Part shown: piece after piece, positions 1-7,747 of the stretch
Numbering within the stretch: the stretch's first letter is position 1
Layout: each line of letters begins with the position of its first letter
Source: Chthoniobacterales bacterium
GTDB taxonomy: Bacteria; Verrucomicrobiota; Verrucomicrobiia; Chthoniobacterales; Terrimicrobiaceae
NCBI GenBank assembly: GCA_014879575.1
Contig: JACSRU010000100.1
Location: forward strand, 1 to 48,633
DNA: 48,633 nucleotides
Reading direction: 5' to 3'
The notes under the pieces: model-generated
Told to the model about the DNA's origin: nothing
Seen by the model: only the letters and a program-made list of their open reading frames with translations
Databases searched by the model: none
Position numbers and translations under genes: made by a program

Positions 1-4
1 TCCG

Positions 5-37
5 TCGTCGGCAGCGTCAGATGTGTATAAGAGACAG
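5..37 (+). other. Nextera/Tn5 sequencing adapter remnant
   Basis: The bases match the Illumina Nextera read-1 transposase adapter, including the 19-bp Tn5 mosaic end AGATGTGTATAAGAGACAG at 19-37. This is library-preparation sequence, not genomic DNA, so native sequence begins at about 38 and the left edge is an assembly or read end. The match is by eye from the known adapter sequence. Confidence 0.95.
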
Positions 38-607
38 CGACTGACCGGCTCTCCAAGTCCCGCAAGCCAGGGATGAGACTATGAATTGCTCCCATTCCCA
101 CATGGCGCACCCGCGCCTTGATTGCGCTCATTGGCCCGAGCCGCTGACGGCACCGGGGGCGGCGCGGGCTTGCCCCACGTGCCTACCGTCTCCGGCCAAT
201 CAGCTCACCTTTCAGGACGATACGCGCCCGGTCCGCCCATTGAATCAGGGCGTCCGCTTCGCTTCCGTCCCTGCCTCAATCGGCGGCTGCATCCGAGTCC
301 GACCGGCTGGTTTTTCACCCCGCACCCCGGCGATGGACGCGCTCATTGGAGGCCGTCGCGCCGGTTCGCCGGGGCTTCGATCTCTCGCCCCGCTTCCCTC
401 TGCGGCGGCTTCCAATCAGCACAGTCTGACCGATCTTCCAGGCTTCACCCGCCCATTCCTTCCGTCCTCGCTCGTGCCGGGAGCCCGGCTCCGGGCGGAA
501 CGAATCGGCGGCGTGATCCTTTTCGATCCCTCATGCGGAGTCCTCGGAAACAGATTCCGGGACTCCTTGGAAGACCCTGCCCGACCGACCGGGCTTCCCT
601 ACCTTCG
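38..607. other. GC-rich leader region, no convincing gene
   Basis: About 570 bases precede the mobilization genes. Long open frames cross it (81-782 and 122-622), but their translations are low-complexity Arg/Pro/Ser-rich, overlap one another and resemble no family I know. That is what chance gives in GC-rich DNA lacking stops. GCGCTCATTGG occurs at 124-134 and 339-349, and CCAATCAGC at 196-204 and 412-420. These are too short and scattered to interpret. A noncoding leader to the oriT/mobilization region is the simplest reading. Confidence 0.5.
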
Positions 608-662
608 CGGTCATTTCCCTAGGTCAAATGACCGGCGGGATAGCACTTTCCCTAGGGAAAGT
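608..662. promoter_or_regulatory. Paired inverted repeats, candidate oriT
   Basis: Two dyads lie side by side upstream of the accessory protein and relaxase genes. The first has 9-bp arms CGGTCATTT (608-616) and AAATGACCG (626-634) around a 9-base loop. The second is the perfect 18-bp palindrome ACTTTCCCTAGGGAAAGT (645-662). Both contain TTTCCCTAGG (614-623 and 647-656), suggesting one protein binds both. Inverted repeats next to a relaxase gene are typical of an origin of transfer. No nic consensus is recognised, so an operator for the mobilization genes is the alternative. Confidence 0.45.
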
Positions 663-784
663 TCGGGGCGGGCCGCTGCCGCTCTTTTCCCGCCGTTTTT
701 CCGCGTGTCAGGCACGCTCCAGAAGCCACTCGCCTGCGGCTCGTTTTCTCATCGCATTCGCTCAAAACAACCCACCACCTGATT

Positions 785-1015
785 ATGCCACGCCAACCCC
801 AACCCGGAGTCGTTCAATTCGCCCTCGATGTGTCTCTCGACGCCAAATTGCGTTTCGACACCCTTCACGAATCGCTCGGTTTCAAAACCAAATCCCAAAC
901 CTTCGAGGCGATTCTGTATTTCGTATCCACGAAGGACAAAATTGACCCCGCCGTGCTCGAACGCATCGAAACCGGCGTCAAGGAAACGCTGCGCTTGCTC
1001 GAATCCTTCACATGA
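785..1015 (+). CDS. Small mobilization accessory protein (RHH-like)
   Basis: This 76-aa protein ends in an ATGA overlap with the relaxase gene, so the two are probably translationally coupled. The N-terminal part (about residues 8-20) is a hydrophobic/polar strand-like segment ending in ASP-x-LRFDTL-type sequence, followed by two predicted helices. This resembles ribbon-helix-helix accessory proteins of relaxosomes (MobC/TraJ-like roles), which bind oriT and recruit the relaxase. The dyads at 608-662 lie just upstream and would be the obvious binding site. The fold is inferred from size, position and pattern; no diagnostic motif is present. Confidence 0.6.
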   Translation: MPRQPQPGVVQFALDVSLDAKLRFDTLHESLGFKTKSQTFEAILYFVSTKDKIDPAVLERIETGVKETLRLLESFT

Positions 1016-2148
1016 AAAACGGGCAAATCTTCGCGCACAAGTCCACCGCTCGCGGGCGGCTGGACCTGGAGTATCTCGATGAGACTTCCGGCCGGAAGCT
1101 CGGTTTGCGCGAACGTGCCGACTTGGATCAACAAATTGGAAAGAGGCTGAAACATTTCACGGAATACGCCTCCAAGGAATCGCTCGGGCAGGTTCACGCC
1201 GGCGGATTCCTTCACGATCATATCCGAGTCAACCCCGATGGCACGAGCACCGCTCCGGCGCGGCTGTCCAACGCGGAACGCAAGCGCCGGATCACGGACT
1301 CATGGCAGGTTCATCTGGCGAGATTTCCGTCGAACGCGAAACGTCCGGTCATCGCGCACCGACTGATTTTTTCGATGTCCACCGAACAGCATGACGCGCT
1401 GGTTTCGGCGGGGATCAACCCCGACCAGGTGTTGCACTCGACGATGAAAAAGGTCATGCGCAAATTCGCCGAAAAATTTCACCCCGGCGATTCCATTGGC
1501 TACGCCTACGGGCTGCACCACGACACGGCCCACCTTCATGCCCATGTCGCGCTTTGCCCGCGCACGGCGAAGGGAAAATACGTCGGGTGCAGCACATCGC
1601 GGTTCAGCCGGGCGCGGCACAAGCGGCAGATGGATGTAATCAAGACGTGGTTCGAGAAGGAAAACCAGCGGTGGGAAAGGATTCTGAGTTCCCCGCAGGG
1701 AATCGAACAGGCGGTTTCCCAGCGGATTGATTCGGACAAATTGGTTTTCTCTCCGCAGTTGAACCGCTTCCAGTTGGAGGCCTTGCGGCAGACGCAGACC
1801 GCCGAGGCGATCCGGCTGCAACAGTCGTATCAGAGCATCCGCAATCTCGAAGCGGCCATCGCCGCCAAGCGCCGGTTCCTCGCGGTGCAGCGGGACGCCA
1901 ATTTTGTTTCGCGGCTGGCGGGCCGCCGCAAGCCGAAGTTCGTCCGCACGGTGGAAAAACTCGCCGCCGTCGTGGACCGCCGCTCGCTGCGGGAAATGCA
2001 GAGCCTTCTTTTCAAGATCACGCGCGGTTATCGCGCCGCCCACAAACGCTATTCGCAAACCTACGGATTCAACGCATATGCCAATCGAAGCACCATCGCA
2101 CACAGCCATCGGCAGCAGGGCCATAAGCTCGGAGTTCATCATTTGTGA
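1012..2148 (+). CDS. HUH relaxase (VirD2/MobP-like)
   Basis: This 378-aa protein carries the metal-binding histidine triad of HUH relaxases in the run HHDTAHLHAHV (residues 169-179: H170, H174, H176 and H178 are candidates). It is followed by a basic stretch, and the C-terminal half (about 215-360) is Arg/Lys/Gln-rich and helical. Relaxases nick oriT, stay covalently attached to the strand through a tyrosine and pilot it to the T4SS. The nicking tyrosine is not assigned; Y21 and Y52 are candidates. It is short for a relaxase and has no obvious helicase or primase domain. It sits between its putative accessory protein and the coupling-protein gene, the expected order for a mobilization module. 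Confidence 0.82.
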   Translation: MKNGQIFAHKSTARGRLDLEYLDETSGRKLGLRERADLDQQIGKRLKHFTEYASKESLGQVHAGGFLHDHIRVNPDGTSTAPARLSNAERKRRITDSWQVHLARFPSNAKRPVIAHRLIFSMSTEQHDALVSAGINPDQVLHSTMKKVMRKFAEKFHPGDSIGYAYGLHHDTAHLHAHVALCPRTAKGKYVGCSTSRFSRARHKRQMDVIKTWFEKENQRWERILSSPQGIEQAVSQRIDSDKLVFSPQLNRFQLEALRQTQTAEAIRLQQSYQSIRNLEAAIAAKRRFLAVQRDANFVSRLAGRRKPKFVRTVEKLAAVVDRRSLREMQSLLFKITRGYRAAHKRYSQTYGFNAYANRSTIAHSHRQQGHKLGVHHL

Positions 2149-2329
2149 GAATTTCGCGTTCCGGCCCGCCAACGTGGACGCTTTCTCGCATCAGAGATTC
2201 GAGGACGGGTCCGCCATCACAACGGTCAATTTCAAGGGCTACTCGCAGGCCGTTCCCGATGCGGAACGCCGCTTGTTCGACCTTCTGATTTCCAAGCTCA
2301 ACCCGAAACCCGCCGATGAAAATCATTGA
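2078..2329 (+). CDS. Small protein between relaxase and coupling protein
   Basis: This 83-aa frame starts at an ATG inside the last 71 bases of the relaxase gene and ends 14 bases inside the coupling-protein gene. Dense overlaps of this kind support a real gene in a compact operon. The sequence is acidic/mixed with a conserved-looking segment (SSEFIICENFAFRPANVDAF) and no membrane segment or signal peptide. I do not recognise a family. A later, non-ATG start near 2130 would remove the large overlap and is possible. Its position suggests a relaxosome or coupling accessory role, but this is only inference from context. Confidence 0.5.
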   Translation: MPIEAPSHTAIGSRAISSEFIICENFAFRPANVDAFSHQRFEDGSAITTVNFKGYSQAVPDAERRLFDLLISKLNPKPADENH

Positions 2330-3848
2330 TGGCCTCCTTTTTCTGCTTTGCATCGCGGGAACGCTGGCCGGGTATTCTTTCCTTTCGCCGCCGCTATCAT
2401 GGGGCGTCATCGGGTTTTGCATCCTGTTTGCACTTTGGGCGCTGTTCTCCGGCGATCCTTCGGGAAAAACCGTTCTCAGGTTGGGCGGCGTATCCTGGTC
2501 GCAGGAAGATTTCGTTCGCGGCTGGCTCATCACCGGGAGAACCGGCAGCGGAAAAACACAATGCGCGATCAATGCCATCACGTTTCAGGTTTTCAAGAAT
2601 GTGCCGGATTGGGGCGGCATCTGTCTCGACCAGAAGGGGCTTTATTGGGAAATCCTTGTGAAGATGGCGGCGCATTTCGGGCGCGGCCATGATCTTGTTT
2701 TGCTGCAAACCCGGCCTTCGGGGGAGGACATGCTTTGGCGTCCGCCGCACACGATCAATATTACCGGTAACCCGGACGTTCCCGCTTCGACCTACGCAAA
2801 AGTCATCGTCGATACCGCCACGTCGCTGACCGGCGGGCGGGGCGGGAATCCGTTTTTCCGAACCAAGGCACAACTAGCCATCCAGACCGGCTTTGAAATT
2901 TTGCGCCACATGGAGGCGTATGTCACCGTTCCCAATATCCACCGGCTCCTGCTCAACGCGGAGGACGCGAACGCGACCATTGAGGTTCTCATGAACAAGG
3001 GCGACCAGCGTTCGCTCGAATTAGTTACAGCGTTTCGCAGCTACCTTGAGCAGCCGGAGGAACAGCTTGGCGGCGTGCAGGGAACTTTGAGCACCTACCT
3101 CGAATTTTTCCTCAACCCGGAAATTTCCGAGGTCTTTTGCGCCAACGAGCCGTCGTTTTCGGTTTCGGAAATCGACGCGGGTAAGATCGTCTGTCTGGCC
3201 TTGCCGCAGAAATTTCAATCCGAGCGGCTCTATATCAATACGATCCTGAAATTGTCGTATTATTTTCATGCTCTGAGCCGCTTCGACAAACCGGCGGAGG
3301 AACGCGAGAAAGACAATCTCATCATCCTTTTTGCCGACGAGGGCCAGGAAATCATCACCGGCGCTGAGTCCGCCTTTGCCGATCACCGAGCCGCTGGCGT
3401 GATCCGGGAGGCCAAGGCAACCATTGTTCTTGCCACCCAAGCCTATACCTCCATTCACGGATCACTCGATAAACGCTATGCGGATGTGCTCATGCTCAAT
3501 TTGAGCAACGAACTGATTTTCACCGTGGCGAATCACGATTCCGCCGTCATCGCTTCACGAAACATCGGAGAGCGGCAGGTTGTCGAAAAATCGTGGGGAT
3601 GGGCGGCGGGCCGCAAGTCCTACACCTACCAGAAGAAGATCAAACCGTTCTTCGAGCCGTATCAGTTGCGCAAGCTCCCAAAATTTACCGCCATTATCCG
3701 CCATTGTGAAAAACCGTTTCGACGGAAGCTGATTCCCCCGATCAACCCGGATGGCACGCACCCGAGCTGGTTTCTCCATTTTCGTCCCGACTACGCCTTG
3801 CGCCAATGGCTCAGAGGCAATCCATCCCAACCCGCAACGAACCCATGA
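2316..3848 (+). CDS. Type IV coupling protein (VirD4/TraD-like)
   Basis: This 510-aa protein has two N-terminal membrane helices (about 5-25 and 29-45), then an AAA+/RecA-like motor with Walker A GRTGSGKT at 74-81 and a Walker B strand ending in FADEGQ near residue 345. A TQ-type sensor segment (VLATQAYTS) and the Gly-rich GGRGGNPFF stretch near residue 170 fit the TraG/TraD/VirD4 family. Such hexameric inner-membrane ATPases link the relaxosome to the secretion channel. The gene overlaps the AAA+ ATPase gene by ATGA. The matching T4SS genes lie about 26 kb downstream, so the transfer region has been split by cargo. Confidence 0.88.
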   Translation: MKIIDGLLFLLCIAGTLAGYSFLSPPLSWGVIGFCILFALWALFSGDPSGKTVLRLGGVSWSQEDFVRGWLITGRTGSGKTQCAINAITFQVFKNVPDWGGICLDQKGLYWEILVKMAAHFGRGHDLVLLQTRPSGEDMLWRPPHTINITGNPDVPASTYAKVIVDTATSLTGGRGGNPFFRTKAQLAIQTGFEILRHMEAYVTVPNIHRLLLNAEDANATIEVLMNKGDQRSLELVTAFRSYLEQPEEQLGGVQGTLSTYLEFFLNPEISEVFCANEPSFSVSEIDAGKIVCLALPQKFQSERLYINTILKLSYYFHALSRFDKPAEEREKDNLIILFADEGQEIITGAESAFADHRAAGVIREAKATIVLATQAYTSIHGSLDKRYADVLMLNLSNELIFTVANHDSAVIASRNIGERQVVEKSWGWAAGRKSYTYQKKIKPFFEPYQLRKLPKFTAIIRHCEKPFRRKLIPPINPDGTHPSWFLHFRPDYALRQWLRGNPSQPATNP

Positions 3849-4747
3849 ATCACCAAAACATCGAAAAACTGAACGCCCTCGAACCGCACCTGCATTCCAA
3901 AATCAAGGGGCAGGGCCACGTCATTTCCCGTGTCTGTTCTGTCCTTGAACGCGGTCAGCTTGGTTTGCAGCCTCCGGGCAAGCCCCTTGGTTCATTTCTG
4001 TTCCTTGGGCCGACCGGGGTAGGGAAGACGGAACTGACGTTGGCATTCTCCCGTTACCTTTTCGGGAATGATTCGGCATTCCGCTTCGATATGTCAGAGT
4101 TCCTTCATTTGGATGCGGTGAAATTGTTCATGGGCGACGAAACCGGGAATCCCGGACGCCTGGGAAAAGTCCTCTCCGAACACCGGCAAGGCGTTCTCCT
4201 GTTCGATGAAATCGAAAAAGCGCACCGCCTGATATGGGATCTGTTTTTGCAGATGCTCGACGCGGCACGGATCACGCTGGCCGACCATCGCGCCTATGAC
4301 CTCTCCGGGTTCTACATCGTGTGCACCAGCAATATCGGCTCACAGCAGCTTTTGCGCCCGACCCGGTTGCCGTTCGCCACATTGGAACGCGCGGTTCTTT
4401 CGGAGCTTCACCGTTCTTTCCGCCCGGAACTCATCGGGCGCTTCGACGAAAAACTCGTATTCAAGCCGCTCTCCCCTGAGATGCAACGGGAAATCGGCCA
4501 ACTTGTCATCTCCGAGGAATTGGCACGCTTCCGGCAGCAGGGTTTCCCTATTGCCGTGTCCGATTCCGCATTGGAATTTTTGGTGCGGCGGGGCACTCAC
4601 AAGACTCTTGGCGCCCGCCCCATGAAAAAAACGGTGCGGAAATTTATCGGAGATGCCGTCCGGCAGGCCCTGAAAGCCCGCCAGACGCCAACCGGGACCT
4701 TGGCGGTTTCCCCACAAGCCGACCAACTGACCTTTCATGCCTCCTAA
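3845..4747 (+). CDS. Single-domain AAA+ ATPase (ClpB/ClpA D2-like)
   Basis: The 300-aa product looks like one Clp/Hsp100 D2 domain without the N-domain or D1 ring. It has Walker A GPTGVGKT (55-62), Walker B VLLFDEIEK (about 117-125), sensor 1 in CTSNIGS (Asn163), an arginine finger in LIGRFDE (Arg199) and a C-terminal small domain with LGARPMKK supplying sensor 2. The start used here gives an ATGA overlap with the coupling-protein gene. It is therefore likely part of the transfer operon, perhaps remodelling the relaxosome or unfolding substrates. That role is inference; I do not recall a described conjugation protein of exactly this form. Confidence 0.8.
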   Translation: MNHQNIEKLNALEPHLHSKIKGQGHVISRVCSVLERGQLGLQPPGKPLGSFLFLGPTGVGKTELTLAFSRYLFGNDSAFRFDMSEFLHLDAVKLFMGDETGNPGRLGKVLSEHRQGVLLFDEIEKAHRLIWDLFLQMLDAARITLADHRAYDLSGFYIVCTSNIGSQQLLRPTRLPFATLERAVLSELHRSFRPELIGRFDEKLVFKPLSPEMQREIGQLVISEELARFRQQGFPIAVSDSALEFLVRRGTHKTLGARPMKKTVRKFIGDAVRQALKARQTPTGTLAVSPQADQLTFHAS

Positions 4748-4810
4748 TCCCGCCGGGGATTCAAAAATTCGGCTGTTGCCTGATTTCCACGGCAATTTAC
4801 CATTCATGGC

Positions 4811-5197
4811 ATGGCGTTGTTTGATCAACTGCTGTTCGCCTGGACTTACCGGGTGGGAGAGCGCGAATTTGTCATCGAGATTTTTCGGGATGGCAGTTGC
4901 GTTCTCTACGACGAGACCATTCGCCGTAAACTCTGTCACGCCGGAAAATCGGGAATTGCCGCGCTCCTTGAAGACGTTGCGGCGGACGAACCCTCAGCCG
5001 CCCATGACCGCAAGGGAGAATTTGGCATTCGTTTTTCCATCGACGCCGAACAGTTGAGTCTCATCCGGCAGGCGCGGGAAGAATTCGATCAAACCGACGA
5101 CGTGCCCGCAGGGCTGGAAGGCGAAATCAATCGTCGCTTTGGTTCCATCTTTGTTCGGGAAATCGAACCGTATCTTACCATTCCTCTGTCCCGCTGA
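4811..5197 (+). CDS. Hypothetical protein, 128 aa
   Basis: An acidic soluble protein with no signal peptide or membrane segment. It follows the AAA+ gene after 63 bases on the same strand and is probably the last gene of the mobilization operon. The N-terminal half alternates hydrophobic and polar residues (FVIEIF, CVLYDE), suggesting beta strands. The C-terminal half is helical and acidic. I recognise no family. An overlapping frame from 4737 was judged a shadow because its composition is poor. A small adaptor for the neighbouring ATPase is conceivable but unsupported by any motif. Confidence 0.6.
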   Translation: MALFDQLLFAWTYRVGEREFVIEIFRDGSCVLYDETIRRKLCHAGKSGIAALLEDVAADEPSAAHDRKGEFGIRFSIDAEQLSLIRQAREEFDQTDDVPAGLEGEINRRFGSIFVREIEPYLTIPLSR

Positions 5198-5319
5198 TAC
5201 TGGATGGTTTGCAACCTGCTGATATAGAATAAGTAAAGCGTTCTTCTGGAAATTCTTGGCCGATTTTGGTTGCGCTCCCCTCTTGAAATTCCTCGGAAAT
5301 CCCTTCACGATCACCCTCA

Positions 5320-5790
5320 ATGTCGGCAAACCAACCAACCGAGTCTTCCGAAAACCCAATCATATCCCCCTTTTCGGATGCGGAAAGCAACGCTTTTCCG
5401 AAGCGGCGGAAAAACCGCATCGCGCTATGGGCTTCTCTGGCGGCAGTTCTTGCCGTCATTGCCATCCTTGGAGGGTTCCTCCTTGCCCGCTATTTGAGTG
5501 ATCCCCTCCGCACACTGGAACCGTTCCCCGTGTCGAAATACATGGAGAGTTACAAGGCGCTGGCTGGATCGAAGTTCCGGGGTAATCTCCGGGTGGAAAA
5601 CGACCTTGGCTGGAAGGAGGGCGTTGGCCGTTTGATGGTTTTCTCCCTGCGCGATGATTCACGTCCCGTTGTGGTGATGATTCCGCCAAGCCTCGCCGAG
5701 ATTTATTTTACAAAAGGGCAGACCTATGCGGGAGAACTTGAAGTCAAAGAAGGAGGACTCATTTATGCGAATTCCATTCGGAAAAATTAG
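5320..5790 (+). CDS. Single-pass membrane protein
   Basis: This 156-aa protein has a polar N-terminus, a basic KRRKNR segment and one membrane helix (about residues 35-57), leaving about 95 residues probably outside. The exported part has beta-rich spacing and could be an OB-like or barrel fold. I do not recognise it. Its 3' end overlaps the next gene by 26 bases, so the two are likely coupled. The preceding gap (5198-5319) is AT-richer and contains TATAGAAT at 5223-5230, a possible -10 box. This suggests a new transcription unit begins here, but no clear -35 is seen. Confidence 0.65.
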   Translation: MSANQPTESSENPIISPFSDAESNAFPKRRKNRIALWASLAAVLAVIAILGGFLLARYLSDPLRTLEPFPVSKYMESYKALAGSKFRGNLRVENDLGWKEGVGRLMVFSLRDDSRPVVVMIPPSLAEIYFTKGQTYAGELEVKEGGLIYANSIRKN

Positions 5791-7726
5791 CACGGGGATT
5801 TTTCTCATCGGTTCCCTCGCACTGGCGCAGGAACCTTCTCAGCCAGCCCCGGAAGCTGCTCCAACCGCTTCACCGGGAGCTTCCCTGCCGTCCGATTCAA
5901 ATAGCCAGATGAACGCCGCCAATGCCGCGAAAGGAACCGGGGGCGGAAATGATACTGCCGCCGCGCTCGACTATCTCATGAATCGGAAGCCGCAGGATGG
6001 TAGCGCAGGTAAACAGGCTTTCGATGCCGGAAAGAGGGTGGAATCCAAGGCCATTGCTGACGACGCCGTGGGCATTCCCCGAAATGAAGACCCTGAAACT
6101 CGCGCCCGTTTTGAACGGTATTTGGGGATGCCCTCAGTCCCCCAGGAAACCCTCGACGAGTATTTCACCAAGATGAAAGCGGTTTCGGACCAGCTTCGGG
6201 ACAACCAGCTTTTCGCGGCGTGGAAGCAACTACACGAACTGGCGGATTATACCCTCATTGATGCCGGAATCAGCAGGGAGTTGGCAAATCGCGTGGAGTC
6301 CATTTGGAATATGGACAGAGCCACCGCCAATCTGGATCGAAAGAATGAGCAGATTCGCAAGGACGTAAAAACGGCAAATCGCAATGCCGACTTGATGTCC
6401 CAAAACGTCTTGGAACAAGAGTTGGAGTACCAGCGAAAGGCCAGGCAAGGACAACAAGTGCGTCAGCAATCACAGAGTGGACAGCAGCAAAATCTTCCCA
6501 ATGGCGGCGTTCCGCAGGACGGGGGAACAATTGCCGCTCCCTCCGTCACCGGCCTCGAAGGGAAGCTTCAATTGACGGAGGAATATCTCCGTTCGCTGGA
6601 ACTCAAAGCGAAAATCAAGCTCAATGAACTGAAACAGGAAAAGCTGCTTGAGCAGGCCAAAGGCGACTTTTCCGAATATATTTCCACATTGTTCAATAGT
6701 GGTCGCCTGAACCATGTTGTTCTTGCCGCAGACTTCTACCGGAAGATTTTTCAGGAAGGGGAGTACCCGGCGGACATGGCAAAACAGGTCAACGCTTCGT
6801 TGGAAATCAACCGCGATGTCCAATCAGCCGTTGAAGTGTTTCGTTACAAAGTCGATCGGGGACAACTTGCGGGGGCGAGCGACAGTCTGCAAGAAGCCTT
6901 CATGACGAGCGAACTCAACCCGGCCATTCTCGGATTGGACAGGTCATTGAAGGAAAAGGTTGCCGATTTCATGGCCAACCTCGATCAAATGCGGAATCTC
7001 ATCGAAGCTCGGGATTTCGGAAATCTCGAAACCCTTTTGCAAAGCATCAAAAAGTCGGCGACAGACTTTGATACGACAAAGCCGATGGCGATTGTTAATG
7101 CCGTAAAGCTCGAAAGCAAAATGCGCTTGGGAAAAGCCAAGCTCGCCGCGCAGCAGGGCGATCTAAAGTTGGCAATGGAGGAATTTCAAGCGGCGGCGGA
7201 GGCATGGCCCGGAAATCCCGACTTGGAAGACAAAGCCCTCACTTTTTTCGACACCCAGGACTTGAAATCACAATCCTTGACGGAATTCGACAGGCTGATT
7301 GAAGAGCAAAACTATCGGGCGATTTTCGACAAACAACTGGCATTTGCTCCCGCAATCAAGGGAGACACAAAGCGAGAGGAAGCGTTAAAAACGGCGTTGC
7401 AGTCCATCAAGGACGCAGAAATGGCTTCCGAAAAGGCCAACGTCATGATGATGAACGGCGATTTCTTCGGGGCATGGGAAACCATCGAGCTTGCCGCCGT
7501 TCATCTTCCCGACGACAAAAAGCTAAACAAGCTGCGGGCGGACCTTGCGGGCCGAAGCGCGGAGTTTGTCGCCGCCGTGAACAAAGCGCGGGACGCCGAG
7601 GGCCGCAACGAAATCGGCTATAGCCTGACATGGTATGTCAACGCTCAGCGGCAATATCCCGCCAGCCAGATTGCCAACGAAGGAATCGACCGCCTCAGCA
7701 AGAAATTGCTGGAGGCCCAAATGTAA
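5765..7726 (+). CDS. Secreted helical/TPR-like protein
   Basis: The start is fixed by a strong Shine-Dalgarno AAGGAGG at 5750-5756, 8 bases upstream. The 653-aa product has a signal peptide ending near residue 20 (GSLALAQ), then a low-complexity Ala/Pro/Ser/Gly segment. The rest is almost entirely helical, Glu/Lys/Gln-rich sequence. Residues about 200-310 look coiled-coil. The C-terminal half has regularly spaced Ala/Leu residues (AKLAAQQGDLKLAMEEFQAA) like tetratricopeptide repeats. It is probably a periplasmic or outer-membrane scaffold for the export system encoded next. It lies 21 bases before the ABC transporter gene. The family is not recognised. Confidence 0.7.
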   Translation: MRIPFGKISTGIFLIGSLALAQEPSQPAPEAAPTASPGASLPSDSNSQMNAANAAKGTGGGNDTAAALDYLMNRKPQDGSAGKQAFDAGKRVESKAIADDAVGIPRNEDPETRARFERYLGMPSVPQETLDEYFTKMKAVSDQLRDNQLFAAWKQLHELADYTLIDAGISRELANRVESIWNMDRATANLDRKNEQIRKDVKTANRNADLMSQNVLEQELEYQRKARQGQQVRQQSQSGQQQNLPNGGVPQDGGTIAAPSVTGLEGKLQLTEEYLRSLELKAKIKLNELKQEKLLEQAKGDFSEYISTLFNSGRLNHVVLAADFYRKIFQEGEYPADMAKQVNASLEINRDVQSAVEVFRYKVDRGQLAGASDSLQEAFMTSELNPAILGLDRSLKEKVADFMANLDQMRNLIEARDFGNLETLLQSIKKSATDFDTTKPMAIVNAVKLESKMRLGKAKLAAQQGDLKLAMEEFQAAAEAWPGNPDLEDKALTFFDTQDLKSQSLTEFDRLIEEQNYRAIFDKQLAFAPAIKGDTKREEALKTALQSIKDAEMASEKANVMMMNGDFFGAWETIELAAVHLPDDKKLNKLRADLAGRSAEFVAAVNKARDAEGRNEIGYSLTWYVNAQRQYPASQIANEGIDRLSKKLLEAQM

Positions 7727-7747
7727 CCGGTCAATGGAACTTACCGG

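Noticed and set aside
81-782. A 233-codon open frame before the mobilization genes
   Set aside because: The translation is Arg/Pro/Ser-rich low complexity, overlaps another long frame and the dyad region, and matches no family pattern.
1300-2172. A 290-codon minus-strand frame opposite the relaxase
   Set aside because: It is antisense to a gene with clear catalytic histidines and has chance-like composition.
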